From: JBQTKD01 sp052389435
Lineage (GTDB): Bacteria > Actinomycetota > Actinomycetes > Sporichthyales > Sporichthyaceae
Assembly: GCA_052389435.1 (NCBI GenBank)
Contig: JBQTIB010000151.1
Span: forward strand, 1 to 30,498
Length of the DNA: 30,498 nt
Direction of reading: 5' to 3'
Part shown: positions 7,209 through 14,676 of the stretch, piece by piece
How the letters are laid out: every line of letters begins with the position of its first letter
Numbering within the stretch: the first letter of the stretch is position 1
Translations under genes and position numbers: made by a program
Notes under the pieces: generated by a model
Database searches by the model: none
Told to the model about the DNA's origin: nothing
What the model saw: only the letters and a program-made list of their open reading frames with translations

Positions 7209-7252
7209 GAGCCCCGGTCCTCCCCGCCTACGGGAGGCTCGGGGCTTTCAGC
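7209..7252. terminator. Bidirectional terminator between whiB1 and pdtaS
   Basis: AGCCCCG (7210-7216) pairs with CGGGGCT (7240-7246), and an inner CCTCCC (7219-7224) pairs with GGGAGG (7232-7237). TTTC follows on the plus strand. It sits between two convergent stops at 7194 and 7256, so it probably serves both. Confidence 0.78.
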
Positions 7253-7255
7253 TTT

Positions 7256-8722
7256 CTACAGCGGAATCGCCAGCGCGACGCGCGTCCCGCCACCGGGACG
7301 CTCCCCCATGTCCATCCGTCCGCCGAGCTCGCCGGTGACCAGCGTGCGCACGATGCGCAGCCCCAGGCTCCCGGAGCTGCGCGCGTCGAACCCCGGCGGC
7401 AGTCCCCGGCCGTCGTCGCAGACCTCGACCAGCAGTTCGCCGTCGACGTGCTCCGCGCCGACCCGCAGCAGGCGGGAGGTCGGCGTCAGCCCGTGTTCGA
7501 GGGCGTTCTGGATCAGCTCGGTCAGCACCATGGCCAGCGGTCCCGCGACCCGGCCGGGCAGGGCGCCGAAGCGACCCACCCGATCGGGGGTAACCAGCAC
7601 GGCGCCGGAGACGTCGGTGACCATCTCGAGCACCCGATCGACGATGAGGTCGAACACGACGCTCTCGTCGTCGGAGGTGGCCAGGGTGTCGTGGACGATC
7701 GCGATGGACCCGACCCGCCGCTCGGCCTCCTGGAGCGCCGCGCGGCCGCTCGGCTCATCGAGGCGACGGGCCTGCATGCGCAGCAGCGCGGCGACCGCCT
7801 GCAGGTTGTTCTTGACCCGGTGGTGGATCTCTCGGATCGTCGCGTCCTTGGTCATGAGCTCCTGCTCGCGCCGCCGTAGCTCGGTGACGTCCCGCAGCAG
7901 GACCAGCGCGCCGAGGTGGTGCTCGGTGTCGACGAGGGGGATCGAGCGGAGCCGGACCACGGCCGCGCGGGCCTCGATCTGGATCGCGCGCGGTACCCGG
8001 CCTCCCGCAACCACGGCGACGGCCTCCTCCACCGGCCCGGCACCCGGGGCCAGGCCCGCGGTGATCGTGCCGAGATGGGTGCCGACGAGGTCGGTGGCCA
8101 GCCCGAGTCGCCGGTAGGCCGAGAGCGCGTTCGGGCTCGCGTAGTCGACGAGGCCGTTGGCGTCGAGCCGGATGAGCCCGTCGCCGACGCGCGGCGAGCC
8201 GTCGCCGAACGCCGCCTCGACCTGCCCGCCGACGCTCGGGTGCGGAAACAGGCCGGTGGCGATCATCCGGGCCAGTTCCGCCGCACAGCCGAGGTAGGTG
8301 AGTTCCAGGCGAGACGGCGTGCGGACCGAGACCAGGCTGGTGGTACGGGCGATTACGCCGAGCACCCGCCCGCCGCGACACACGGGAATGGCCTCCGACC
8401 GCGCGGCCACCTCGAGCCGCCACTGCGCGTCGCCGCCGCGGACGATGGACGCGGTGTCCAACGCCGTGTCGAGGGTGGGCACCGCGCCGCGAGCCAGCCG
8501 GGTGCCGACCACGTCGTCCTGGAAGGCCGTCGGGCCGGTGGTCGGCCGCAGTTGGGCCACGGCCAGGTACTCCGGGCTGCCGGTGACCGGCACCCACAGC
8601 ACGAGGTCGGAGAAGGACAGGTCGGCCAACAGCTGCCAGTCGGCGACGAGAACGCGCAGCCATTCCTGGTCGCGCGGACCGAGGTCGGTGGCCGACCGCA
8701 GAAGTTCGTTCACCGACGCCAC
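7256..8722 (-). CDS. pdtaS: Sensor histidine kinase, PdtaS type (GAF-PAS-HisKA_2-HATPase)
   Basis: 488 residues from the GTG at 8722; the M. tuberculosis orthologue is about 500. There is an N-terminal GAF-like region, then a PAS region (YASPNALSAYRRLGL) and the phospho-acceptor segment IREIHHRVKNNLQAVAALL, a HisKA_2 dimerisation motif. The HATPase domain has ELIQNALEHGL (N box) and DDGRGLP (G1 box). There is no transmembrane segment, so it is a soluble cytoplasmic sensor. PdtaS normally signals to PdtaR, an ANTAR RNA-binding antiterminator; that partner is not in the window. The start has no ribosome binding site, but TAGTCT ends 7 bases before it. The open frame extends further upstream but its composition there is unlike a protein. 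Confidence 0.92.
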   Translation of the reverse strand: MASVNELLRSATDLGPRDQEWLRVLVADWQLLADLSFSDLVLWVPVTGSPEYLAVAQLRPTTGPTAFQDDVVGTRLARGAVPTLDTALDTASIVRGGDAQWRLEVAARSEAIPVCRGGRVLGVIARTTSLVSVRTPSRLELTYLGCAAELARMIATGLFPHPSVGGQVEAAFGDGSPRVGDGLIRLDANGLVDYASPNALSAYRRLGLATDLVGTHLGTITAGLAPGAGPVEEAVAVVAGGRVPRAIQIEARAAVVRLRSIPLVDTEHHLGALVLLRDVTELRRREQELMTKDATIREIHHRVKNNLQAVAALLRMQARRLDEPSGRAALQEAERRVGSIAIVHDTLATSDDESVVFDLIVDRVLEMVTDVSGAVLVTPDRVGRFGALPGRVAGPLAMVLTELIQNALEHGLTPTSRLLRVGAEHVDGELLVEVCDDGRGLPPGFDARSSGSLGLRIVRTLVTGELGGRMDMGERPGGGTRVALAIPL

Positions 8723-8729
8723 GGCCGTG

Positions 8730-8758
8730 AGACTACGACCTCGCCGGTCGGCGTCGAA
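8730..8758 (-). promoter_or_regulatory. pdtaS promoter, probable leaderless start
   Basis: On the minus strand, TTCGAC (8758-8753) is followed after 17 bases by TAGTCT (8735-8730), then 7 bases and the GTG at 8722. This is the best spaced -35/-10 pair among the leaderless candidates here. No ribosome binding site precedes the GTG. Confidence 0.6.
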
Positions 8759-8867
8759 CGGCCCGGCGTCGCCGGCGGTGCCGCAGACTGGCGGGAAGCG
8801 GAGCGGAGTTGGGCGCCGACAGCCGCGGCAGTCACAATGGGTCGCCGGTGCTGGGGCGGGAGGCAAC

Positions 8868-9755
8868 GTGGGCGAACTGGAGCCGGGCGCGCGCGCCCAG
8901 GCGCCCGTCGACCCCGGCTTCTGGGAACGGGTCGCCGCGCACGACTACGCGGTCCCCACGCAGCGCCGGCTCGACGACATGACGGTCGAACTGGTCGAGC
9001 TTCTCGGCGCGACCGACCCGCATCTGCGCGACGAACTCGCCGCCACCGTCCTGCGGACGTGGATCGTGCGCGGGATCTACGACGACCTGCTGCCCGCTCT
9101 CGGCGACGGCCTGACCGAGGGCCTGCGGCCCGGCCTCGGCGAGCGGGAGGGGTACTCGGTACTGCGCCGATCGTTCTCGGCGGCCTCGCTCGCGCACGTA
9201 CTCGCCAGGGACGTGGCCTCGCCGCGGGTCCCGCGCGAGACCGTGCTCGCCTGGGGCGACCACGGGCTGTCGTGGCTGGTCGCCGAGCAGGACCTGCGCG
9301 GCCACGTCCCGGGCGCCGGGCGGGCGCAGGCCCTGCGGCACGGCGCGGACCTGGTGGCGGCGCTGGCGGCCTCTCCACACCTCGACGAGGGCGGCCTGAT
9401 GGTGCTGCTGGACATCGTCGCGGACCGGCTGCTCGCGCCCACCGGCGAGCTCTTCGGCGGCCGCGAGGAGGACGCCTTCGCCTCTGCCGTCGTGTCGCTG
9501 CTCCAGCGCGACGTGGTCGACGTCGCGCTGCTCGACCTGTGGGTGAGCCGGCTGGCCGCGAGCTGGGTCGGCACCGGCCTGCACGGGGAGCCGATCCCGG
9601 CTCAGACGTCGAACACGATCGCCTTCCTCCGGGCGCTGCATCTGCTGCTGCTTCTGGGCCCGCGGGACGGGGAGGCGCCGTCGGTCAGGGTGGAGTTGCT
9701 CGGTCTGCTGCAGGGCGCCCTGCGCACCAGCGGTCCGTTCCGGGCGGCCTCCTGA
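8868..9755 (+). CDS. DUF2785 family protein, first gene of the biotin cluster
   Basis: 295 residues from the GTG at 8868, with GGGAGG at 8858-8863. The all-helical sequence with ELLGATDPHLRDELAATVL near residue 45, YSVLRRSFSAASLAHVLARD, and a C-terminal LRALHLLLLLGPRD matches DUF2785, a family of unknown biochemical role. There is no signal peptide, so it is probably cytoplasmic. Its TGA shares one base with the bioF start (TGATG, 9753-9757), so the two are translationally coupled. That ties it physically to biotin synthesis, but I know of no evidence for a function there. Confidence 0.82.
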   Translation: MGELEPGARAQAPVDPGFWERVAAHDYAVPTQRRLDDMTVELVELLGATDPHLRDELAATVLRTWIVRGIYDDLLPALGDGLTEGLRPGLGEREGYSVLRRSFSAASLAHVLARDVASPRVPRETVLAWGDHGLSWLVAEQDLRGHVPGAGRAQALRHGADLVAALAASPHLDEGGLMVLLDIVADRLLAPTGELFGGREEDAFASAVVSLLQRDVVDVALLDLWVSRLAASWVGTGLHGEPIPAQTSNTIAFLRALHLLLLLGPRDGEAPSVRVELLGLLQGALRTSGPFRAAS

Positions 9756-10903
9756 TGACCGGCCCCTTCGACTGGGTGCACGCGCACGCCGAGCGGCGGG
9801 AGGCGGCCGGCCTGCGGCGTCGGGTGCGTCCGCGGCGCTCGGAGGAGACCGTGCTCGACCTTGCGGGCAACGACTACCTCGGCTTGGCCCGCGATGCCCG
9901 GGTGCGCGAGGCGGCCGCGGCGGCGGCCAAGGAGTGGGGCGCCGGGTCCACCGGCTCCCGCCTGGTCACCGGGTCGACGACGGTCCACGCCGAACTGGAG
10001 GTCGAGGCCGCGGGCCTCGTCGGCGCCGAGGCCGCGCTGGTCTTCTCCTCCGGGTACCTGGCCAATCTCGGGGCGGTCACCGCCCTGGCCGGTCCCGGCA
10101 CGCTGATCGTGTCCGACGCCGCGAACCACGCCTCCCTGATCGACGCGTGCCGGCTCTCGCGCGCCGCGGTGGCGGTCTACGCGCACCGGGACGTCGCCGA
10201 GGTGGAACGCCTCCTGGCCGCTCGCTCCGAGGAGCGCGCGCTCGTCGTCACCGACGGGGTGTTCTCCGTCGACGGCGACCTCGCGCCGATCGCCGAACTC
10301 GTCGAGGTCGCGCGCCGGCACGGAGCGGGCGTCCTCGTCGACGAGGCGCATTCGATCGGCGTGATCGGTCCCGGCGGGCGCGGCGGGGTCTACGCGGCCG
10401 ATCTGGCCGGCGCCCCCGACCTCGTGCTGACCGGGGTGCTGTCCAAGTCGCTCGGCAGTCAGGGCGGGCTCGTGCTCGGACCCCGCGCGGTGATCGACCA
10501 CGTCGTCGACACCGCGCGCAGTTTCATCTTCGACACCGGCCTGTCCCCCGTCTGCGCGGCGGCCGGACTGGAGGCGTTGCGACTGCTGCGCAACGACCCG
10601 ACGCTGGCCTGGCGCGTCCGGGAGCGCGCCGCCGATCTGCACGGCATCGCCCGGGCTGCGGGACTCGAGGCCACCCCGCCGCAGGGCGCGGTCTGCGGCG
10701 TCCGCATCGGCGCGCCCGAGGCCGCCGTGGCCGCCGCCGCCGCGTGCCTGGACGCGGGCGTCCGCGTCGGCTGCTTCCGGCCGCCGTCGGTGCCGGACGG
10801 CCTCTCCCGGCTGCGTCTGACCGCACGCGCGGACCTGACCGACACCGATCTCGAACGCGCCGCAGTCGCCCTGCGGGCCGTGGCGAAGCTCTCTCCGGCA
10901 TGA
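9755..10903 (+). CDS. bioF: 8-amino-7-oxononanoate synthase
   Basis: 382 residues. This PLP enzyme of the alpha-oxoamine synthase family condenses pimeloyl-thioester with alanine, the first committed step of biotin ring assembly. Visible landmarks are NDYLGLA at the N-terminus, GAGSTGSRLVTGST, VFSSGYLANLGAV, SDAANHASLIDACRLS, DEAHSIGVIGPGGRG, and TGVLSKSLGSQGG with the PLP-binding Lys in SKS. The length is standard. The ATG overlaps the stop of the DUF2785 gene, and bioD follows after 73 bases. A 2-amino-3-ketobutyrate ligase is the closest alternative, but the bio context decides it. Confidence 0.93.
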   Translation: MTGPFDWVHAHAERREAAGLRRRVRPRRSEETVLDLAGNDYLGLARDARVREAAAAAAKEWGAGSTGSRLVTGSTTVHAELEVEAAGLVGAEAALVFSSGYLANLGAVTALAGPGTLIVSDAANHASLIDACRLSRAAVAVYAHRDVAEVERLLAARSEERALVVTDGVFSVDGDLAPIAELVEVARRHGAGVLVDEAHSIGVIGPGGRGGVYAADLAGAPDLVLTGVLSKSLGSQGGLVLGPRAVIDHVVDTARSFIFDTGLSPVCAAAGLEALRLLRNDPTLAWRVRERAADLHGIARAAGLEATPPQGAVCGVRIGAPEAAVAAAAACLDAGVRVGCFRPPSVPDGLSRLRLTARADLTDTDLERAAVALRAVAKLSPA

Positions 10904-10976
10904 GCGAGCGGACCGGGCGACCAGCGGGTCGCTGCGCGCCGAGGCTCGAGCTCCGGGTGACGAACGAGGCGTCCGC

Positions 10977-11696
10977 TTGAGCATCGTGATCGTCACCGGT
11001 ACCGGTACCGGGGTCGGCAAGACCGTCGTGACCGCGGCTCTGGCCGCCCTCGCCGTCGAGCGAGAGGCGCCGGTCGCGGTGGTCAAGGTGGCGCAGACCG
11101 GCGCTGCGCCCGAGGAACCCGCCGACCTCGCGCAGATCGGCGCGCTGTCCGGAGCAAGGCAGCTGTACGAGTTCGCGCGCTACCCCGACCCGCTCTCGCC
11201 CGAGGCCGCAGCTCGTCACCGCGGCCTGCCGGAGGTCGACCTCGACGAGGCCGCCGCCCGCATCAGGGACCTCGCCGACCTACAGCAGCTGGTGCTGGTC
11301 GAAGGCGCGGGGGGCCTGCTCGTCCGCTACGACAGCGGCGGCGCCACGCTCGCCGACCTCGCGCGGATCCTCGACGCTCCGCTTCTCGTGGTCGTCGAAC
11401 CGGGCCTGGGCACCCTCAACGCGACGGCACTCACCCTCGAGGCGATCGCCCACCGCGGCCTGCAGCTGTCCGGGCTCGTCGTCGGATCGTGGCCTGCCAG
11501 ACCCGATCTCGCGTGCCTGTGCAACCTCGAGGACCTGACCTCCCTGGCCGCCCGCCCCCTCCTGGGGTTAATGCCTGATAACATCGGTGCGTTCGGCCGG
11601 GCGAGCTTCGTCACGGCGGCCCGGGCGGGTCTTGCGCCAAGCTTGGGCGGTTCGTTCGATGCGGCGGAGTTTGTGCGCACGCACCGTCCCCGATGA
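10977..11696 (+). CDS. bioD: ATP-dependent dethiobiotin synthetase
   Basis: 239 residues. BioD closes the ureido ring of dethiobiotin from 7,8-diaminopelargonate, CO2 and ATP. The P-loop TGTGTGVGKT lies at residues 7-16, VVKVAQTG follows near residue 38, and VEGAGGLLVRY near residue 108 carries the second metal-binding Glu. The start is a TTG at 10977, chosen because GAGG at 10966-10969 is well placed and the product then begins MSIVIVTGTGTG as in other actinobacterial BioD; a GTG at 10986 would cut into the first strand. The enzyme that makes its substrate, BioA, is not in the window. Confidence 0.93.
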   Translation: MSIVIVTGTGTGVGKTVVTAALAALAVEREAPVAVVKVAQTGAAPEEPADLAQIGALSGARQLYEFARYPDPLSPEAAARHRGLPEVDLDEAAARIRDLADLQQLVLVEGAGGLLVRYDSGGATLADLARILDAPLLVVVEPGLGTLNATALTLEAIAHRGLQLSGLVVGSWPARPDLACLCNLEDLTSLAARPLLGLMPDNIGAFGRASFVTAARAGLAPSLGGSFDAAEFVRTHRPR

Positions 11697-11712
11697 CTCT
11701 AGGAGCGCGCTG

Positions 11713-12747
11713 GTGACGACCCTCGCCGATGCCCCCACCGACCGCAGCGACCTTCCGGACGTGCTCGCGCGCGCTCGCGAGCAGGTCCTGGGCCGCGGCG
11801 TCGGGCTCGAGGAGGCCGACGTCCTCGCGGTCCTGAACCTGCCCGAGGAGTTCGTGCCCGACGCCCTCGCGATCGCCCACGAGGTGCGCATGCGCTGGTG
11901 CGGCCCGGAGGTCGAGGTCGAGGGCATCGTCTCGCTCAAGACCGGCGGCTGCCCCGAGGACTGCCACTTCTGCTCCCAGTCCGGTCAGTTCACCTCTCCC
12001 GTGCGTTCGGTCTGGCTCGACATCCCGGCCCTGGTCGAGGCGGCCAAGGCGACGGCCGCGACCGGGGCGACCGAGTTCTGCATCGTGGCGGCCGTCCGCG
12101 GCCCGGACGCCCGGCTCATGTCCCAGATGCGCGACGGGGTGAAGGCCATCAGGGAGGCCGTCGACATCCAGGTCGCCGCCTCCCTCGGCATGCTCACCCA
12201 GGAGCAGGTCGACGAACTCGCCGCGATGGGCGTGCACCGGTACAACCACAACCTGGAGACCGCCCGCTCCTACTTCCCGAACGTGGTCACCACCCACACC
12301 TGGGAGGAGCGCTGGGACACCCTGGCGATGGTCCGCACGGCGGGCATGGAGGTCTGCTGCGGCGGCATCGTCGGCATGGGCGAGAGCCTGGAGCAGCGCG
12401 CCGAGTTCGCCGCGCAGCTCGCGAGCCTGGAGCCCGACGAGGTTCCGTTGAACTTCTTCAACCCGCGCCCGGGCACCCCGTTCGGGCAGGCCGAGCCGCT
12501 CTCGACCAACGACGCCCTGCGCGCGATCGCGGCGTTCCGCCTGGCCCTGCCCAAGACGATCCTGCGCTTCGCCGGCGGCCGCGAGATCACCCTCGGGGAC
12601 CTCGGGACCCGCGACGGCCTGCTCGGCGGCATCAACGCGATGATCGTCGGCAACTACCTCACCACGCTCGGCCGCGACCCGTCCGAGGACCTCGCCCTGC
12701 TCACCGAGCTCTCCATGCCGATCAAGGCCATCGGCGAAACGATCTAG
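11713..12747 (+). CDS. bioB: Biotin synthase (radical SAM)
   Basis: 344 residues from the GTG at 11713, with AGGAG at 11701-11705. BioB inserts sulfur into dethiobiotin. The radical-SAM [4Fe-4S] motif CPEDCHFC (C80, C84, C87) is intact. Aligned by eye with E. coli BioB, the auxiliary-cluster ligands C97 and C188 correspond to C123 and C215, and R260 to R285. The third Cys ligand (E. coli C128) falls at A155 in VAASLGML, where no Cys is present. An extra Cys (C216) follows C215. Actinobacterial BioB can need a helper protein, BsaP, and a BsaP-like gene lies 1.7 kb downstream. It starts 16 bases after bioD, so it is in the same operon. Confidence 0.96.
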   Translation: MTTLADAPTDRSDLPDVLARAREQVLGRGVGLEEADVLAVLNLPEEFVPDALAIAHEVRMRWCGPEVEVEGIVSLKTGGCPEDCHFCSQSGQFTSPVRSVWLDIPALVEAAKATAATGATEFCIVAAVRGPDARLMSQMRDGVKAIREAVDIQVAASLGMLTQEQVDELAAMGVHRYNHNLETARSYFPNVVTTHTWEERWDTLAMVRTAGMEVCCGGIVGMGESLEQRAEFAAQLASLEPDEVPLNFFNPRPGTPFGQAEPLSTNDALRAIAAFRLALPKTILRFAGGREITLGDLGTRDGLLGGINAMIVGNYLTTLGRDPSEDLALLTELSMPIKAIGETI

Positions 12748-12752
12748 TCCGG

Positions 12753-12771
12753 CGACTCGCCCTTCGAGTCG
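12753..12771 (+). terminator. Possible terminator after bioB
   Basis: CGACTCG (12753-12759) and CGAGTCG (12765-12771) form a 7-bp stem with a 5-base loop just after the bioB stop. No U tract follows, so it may only be a 3'-end hairpin. Confidence 0.4.
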
Positions 12772-12874
12772 GCGCGCGTCCGCTGCTTCGCCCTGCTTGC
12801 GTGTTAGAAATCTGGGGCAGGAGTGAAAGCCGGGACGCACGTGGCGTCCGCGGACGCAAATGGGGGGCAGCACC

Positions 12875-13573
12875 ATGCGGAATCGCAGTCGTACGCAGTT
12901 GGGCACCGGCAACGCACCGCAGGCGGTGTCGCCGGCGAACCTGCGAGCCGCCGCCGTCCAGCGTGGGGACCTGCGCCGCAGCCTCGTCGTCGGCACGGCG
13001 GTCGCCGCGGTCACGGCCCTCGCGGCCACCGGAGTCCTCGGCGGGGGCGGGGCCACCGCAGTCGCGGCGATCGACCCGGGTGCGCCGTTCGGCACCATCG
13101 TCCTGTCGCTGCCCAGCGGCGCGAGCGCCGTCGTGACCGAGGCGCCGTCCGCGGCACCGTCGGCGGCACCGAGCACCGCCCCGACGCTGAACCCGAACGC
13201 GGCACCCGAACTGCGCATCGCGCTGACCTACCAGCGCCGCAACCGCGACCTGCTGCTCAAGCTGAACTTCGACGGCGCCGTGTACCTGCCCTACGGTTCC
13301 GACGACAAGCTCGTCGCCGCGAAGGACCCCGCCGACCGGACCATCGGCCTCGACGAGTCCCTCGAATGGGGCGACGGCACCACCTACCGCGCGGCCTCCG
13401 GCAACCGGTGCGCCAAGTCCGGCGAGGAGAACGTGCTGCGCGCGGTGAAGGACACCTACGAGCTGCGCAAGAAGTACGAGAAGGCCGGCGAGTACCAGTT
13501 GAACTACGTCTTCAAGGCGTGCGGCCTGACCGGGGGCCAGATCGCGGGCTCCCTCAAGATCCGCGTTCCGTAG
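12875..13573 (+). CDS. Membrane-anchored or secreted protein of unknown function
   Basis: 232 residues from the ATG at 12875, with GGGGGG at 12862-12867. A basic head of about 40 residues precedes one hydrophobic segment (LVVGTAVAAVTALAATGVLG), so this is a signal anchor or a long signal peptide. An Ala/Pro/Ser linker (EAPSAAPSAAPSTAPT) follows, then a compact domain of about 120 residues rich in charged and aromatic residues. That domain has two cysteines (in NRCAKSG and FKACGL) that could form an extracytoplasmic disulfide. I recognise no family. It sits after the biotin operon and ends at a strong terminator. Confidence 0.75.
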   Translation: MRNRSRTQLGTGNAPQAVSPANLRAAAVQRGDLRRSLVVGTAVAAVTALAATGVLGGGGATAVAAIDPGAPFGTIVLSLPSGASAVVTEAPSAAPSAAPSTAPTLNPNAAPELRIALTYQRRNRDLLLKLNFDGAVYLPYGSDDKLVAAKDPADRTIGLDESLEWGDGTTYRAASGNRCAKSGEENVLRAVKDTYELRKKYEKAGEYQLNYVFKACGLTGGQIAGSLKIRVP

Positions 13574-13598
13574 CGGTCAACCCGATAGCGGAACGACC

Positions 13599-13638
13599 GT
13601 GCCCCACAGCGAGCCAGCTGTGGGGCACGTAGGTTTTT
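13599..13638 (+). terminator. Strong terminator after the secreted hypothetical gene
   Basis: GTGCCCCACAGC (13599-13610) pairs perfectly with GCTGTGGGGCAC (13617-13628) across a 6-base loop, and TTTTT follows at 13634-13638. It lies between two convergent genes, and its T run overlaps the stop of the minus-strand gene. Confidence 0.9.
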
Positions 13639-14365
13639 AGCTCTCCTCGAAGCGGGCGTCGAACCACTTCGTCCAGCGGCGCTCGAGGTCGGCGAAGGCT
13701 TCGTCGGCCATGCCGTAGGTCGTGAGCGTGAGGCTGACCAGCGAGAACGGCTCCTTGGCCGACGGCGAGTGGCTCAGGATGAGCAGGCCGTCGCCCCAGG
13801 CGTCCACGGTCACGCCCAACTGCAGCCCGGTGCGGTACCAGACCTCGCCTTCGAGGTGGTCCCCCGGTCCCGCGTCGCTCACGTACGGCTCCCCGGCGGG
13901 GGTGCGGAACGCGTCGGACAGACCGAGCAGGTCGCCGAGCGGCATCGGGATCGCGCTGCGCGCCGCGCCGGCTCGGTGGATCGTGCGGCGTCGCTCCTGC
14001 GGGTGACGCGCGAGGTGGAAGCGGCACTGCTGGAGGAAGGAGATCCAGCCCTCTTCGATGTCGTCGTAGTCCTGGGTCCAGTCCGCCTCGGAACCTGCGC
14101 CGAAGGCGGGCTGCCTGCGTTCGACCCGCACGTGCGTGTTCGAGTCCTGCGGGGTGAAGGTGAACAGGTGTCCACCGATGTGGATGGTTCCCGCGTCGCG
14201 GTCGACGACCGCACCGTCGACGAAAAAGGCCTTGACCTCCTCCTCCAGACCGTCGAACTCCCAGCCGTACCAGCGCTTGACGAGTTCCGGGTCGCGGAAG
14301 GTGAGCCAGACGGCCTCCACCGGCCGCGGCAGCAACATCTCGAAGGTGGTGTCGGGATTCGTCAT
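13637..14365 (-). CDS. SRPBCC (START/Bet v1-like, AHSA1-type) domain protein
   Basis: 242 residues. The opening FEMLLPRPVEAVWLTFRDPELVKRW is the signature of an AHSA1-like SRPBCC domain: a strand, then the helix-grip helix with the conserved Trp. A second SRPBCC-like half follows from about residue 140 (MPLGDLLGLSDAFRTP onward), so the protein may be a tandem domain. Such proteins bind hydrophobic ligands in a deep cavity; no ligand can be assigned. The ATG at 14365 has only AGAGG two bases away, an unusually short spacing. It converges on the preceding gene and is divergent from the bsaP-like gene. Confidence 0.78.
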   Translation of the reverse strand: MTNPDTTFEMLLPRPVEAVWLTFRDPELVKRWYGWEFDGLEEEVKAFFVDGAVVDRDAGTIHIGGHLFTFTPQDSNTHVRVERRQPAFGAGSEADWTQDYDDIEEGWISFLQQCRFHLARHPQERRRTIHRAGAARSAIPMPLGDLLGLSDAFRTPAGEPYVSDAGPGDHLEGEVWYRTGLQLGVTVDAWGDGLLILSHSPSAKEPFSLVSLTLTTYGMADEAFADLERRWTKWFDARFEES

Positions 14366-14453
14366 GGCCTCTGGCTCGCTAGCTGGGGTCCGTTCGTGCG
14401 GCGTGGATCTCGCTCGGGCTCTCGTTGGTCCCTCGCTCGTCGCACTCGCTCGG

Positions 14454-14459
14454 TACCCT
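14454..14459 (+). promoter_or_regulatory. -10 element for a probable leaderless bsaP-like transcript
   Basis: TACCCT at 14454-14459 is followed by 7 bases and the GTG at 14467. No ribosome binding site is present. No clear -35 at normal spacing. Confidence 0.5.
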
Positions 14460-14466
14460 ACGCAGC

Positions 14467-14676
14467 GTGCTCGATGCCGAAACTGCCGACCCGACCGCCG
14501 CCCGGTACTGCGATCGGTGTGGCGACGAACTCGCCGCGGGCGACCACACCGAGTGCTTCCGCGCCCGCGATCTCGAGCCGCCGCGATACTGCTCGCGATG
14601 CCGTCGGCGCATGGTCGTGCAGGTGACTCCGGACTCCTGGACCGCCCGCTGCAGCGAGCACGGCTCCCCGCGCTAG
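14467..14676 (+). CDS. bsaP: Small Cys-rich protein, probable biotin synthase auxiliary protein (BsaP)
   Basis: 69 residues. Cysteines at 15, 18, 30, 42, 45 and 62 and histidines at 27 and 65 form two CxxC knuckles. The C-terminal half PPRYCSRCRRRMVVQV then WTARCSEHG matches what I recall of the actinobacterial BsaP family, encoded next to bioB in mycobacteria and needed there for dethiobiotin-to-biotin conversion. Here it is split from bioB by two genes but stays in the biotin neighbourhood. The GTG at 14467 is chosen because the conserved part begins soon after it and TACCCT lies 7 bases upstream. Its stop overlaps that of the convergent biotinyl-protein gene (CTAG, 14673-14676). It could instead be an unrelated zinc ribbon. 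Confidence 0.7.
   Translation: MLDAETADPTAARYCDRCGDELAAGDHTECFRARDLEPPRYCSRCRRRMVVQVTPDSWTARCSEHGSPR

Noticed and set aside
8723..8866. N-terminal extension of PdtaS to an ATG at 8866
   Set aside because: The extra 48 residues are Pro/Arg/Cys-rich and not found in the family as I know it; the GTG at 8722 matches the orthologue start and has a well spaced promoter.
7916..9754. A plus-strand frame that is open far upstream of bioF and continuous with it
   Set aside because: The upstream part runs antisense to pdtaS and out of frame over the DUF2785 gene and has no protein-like features. bioF starts at 9755 with standard length.
11611..13218. Long minus-strand open frame opposite bioB
   Set aside because: Composition typical of an antisense shadow; the sense strand encodes a complete BioB.
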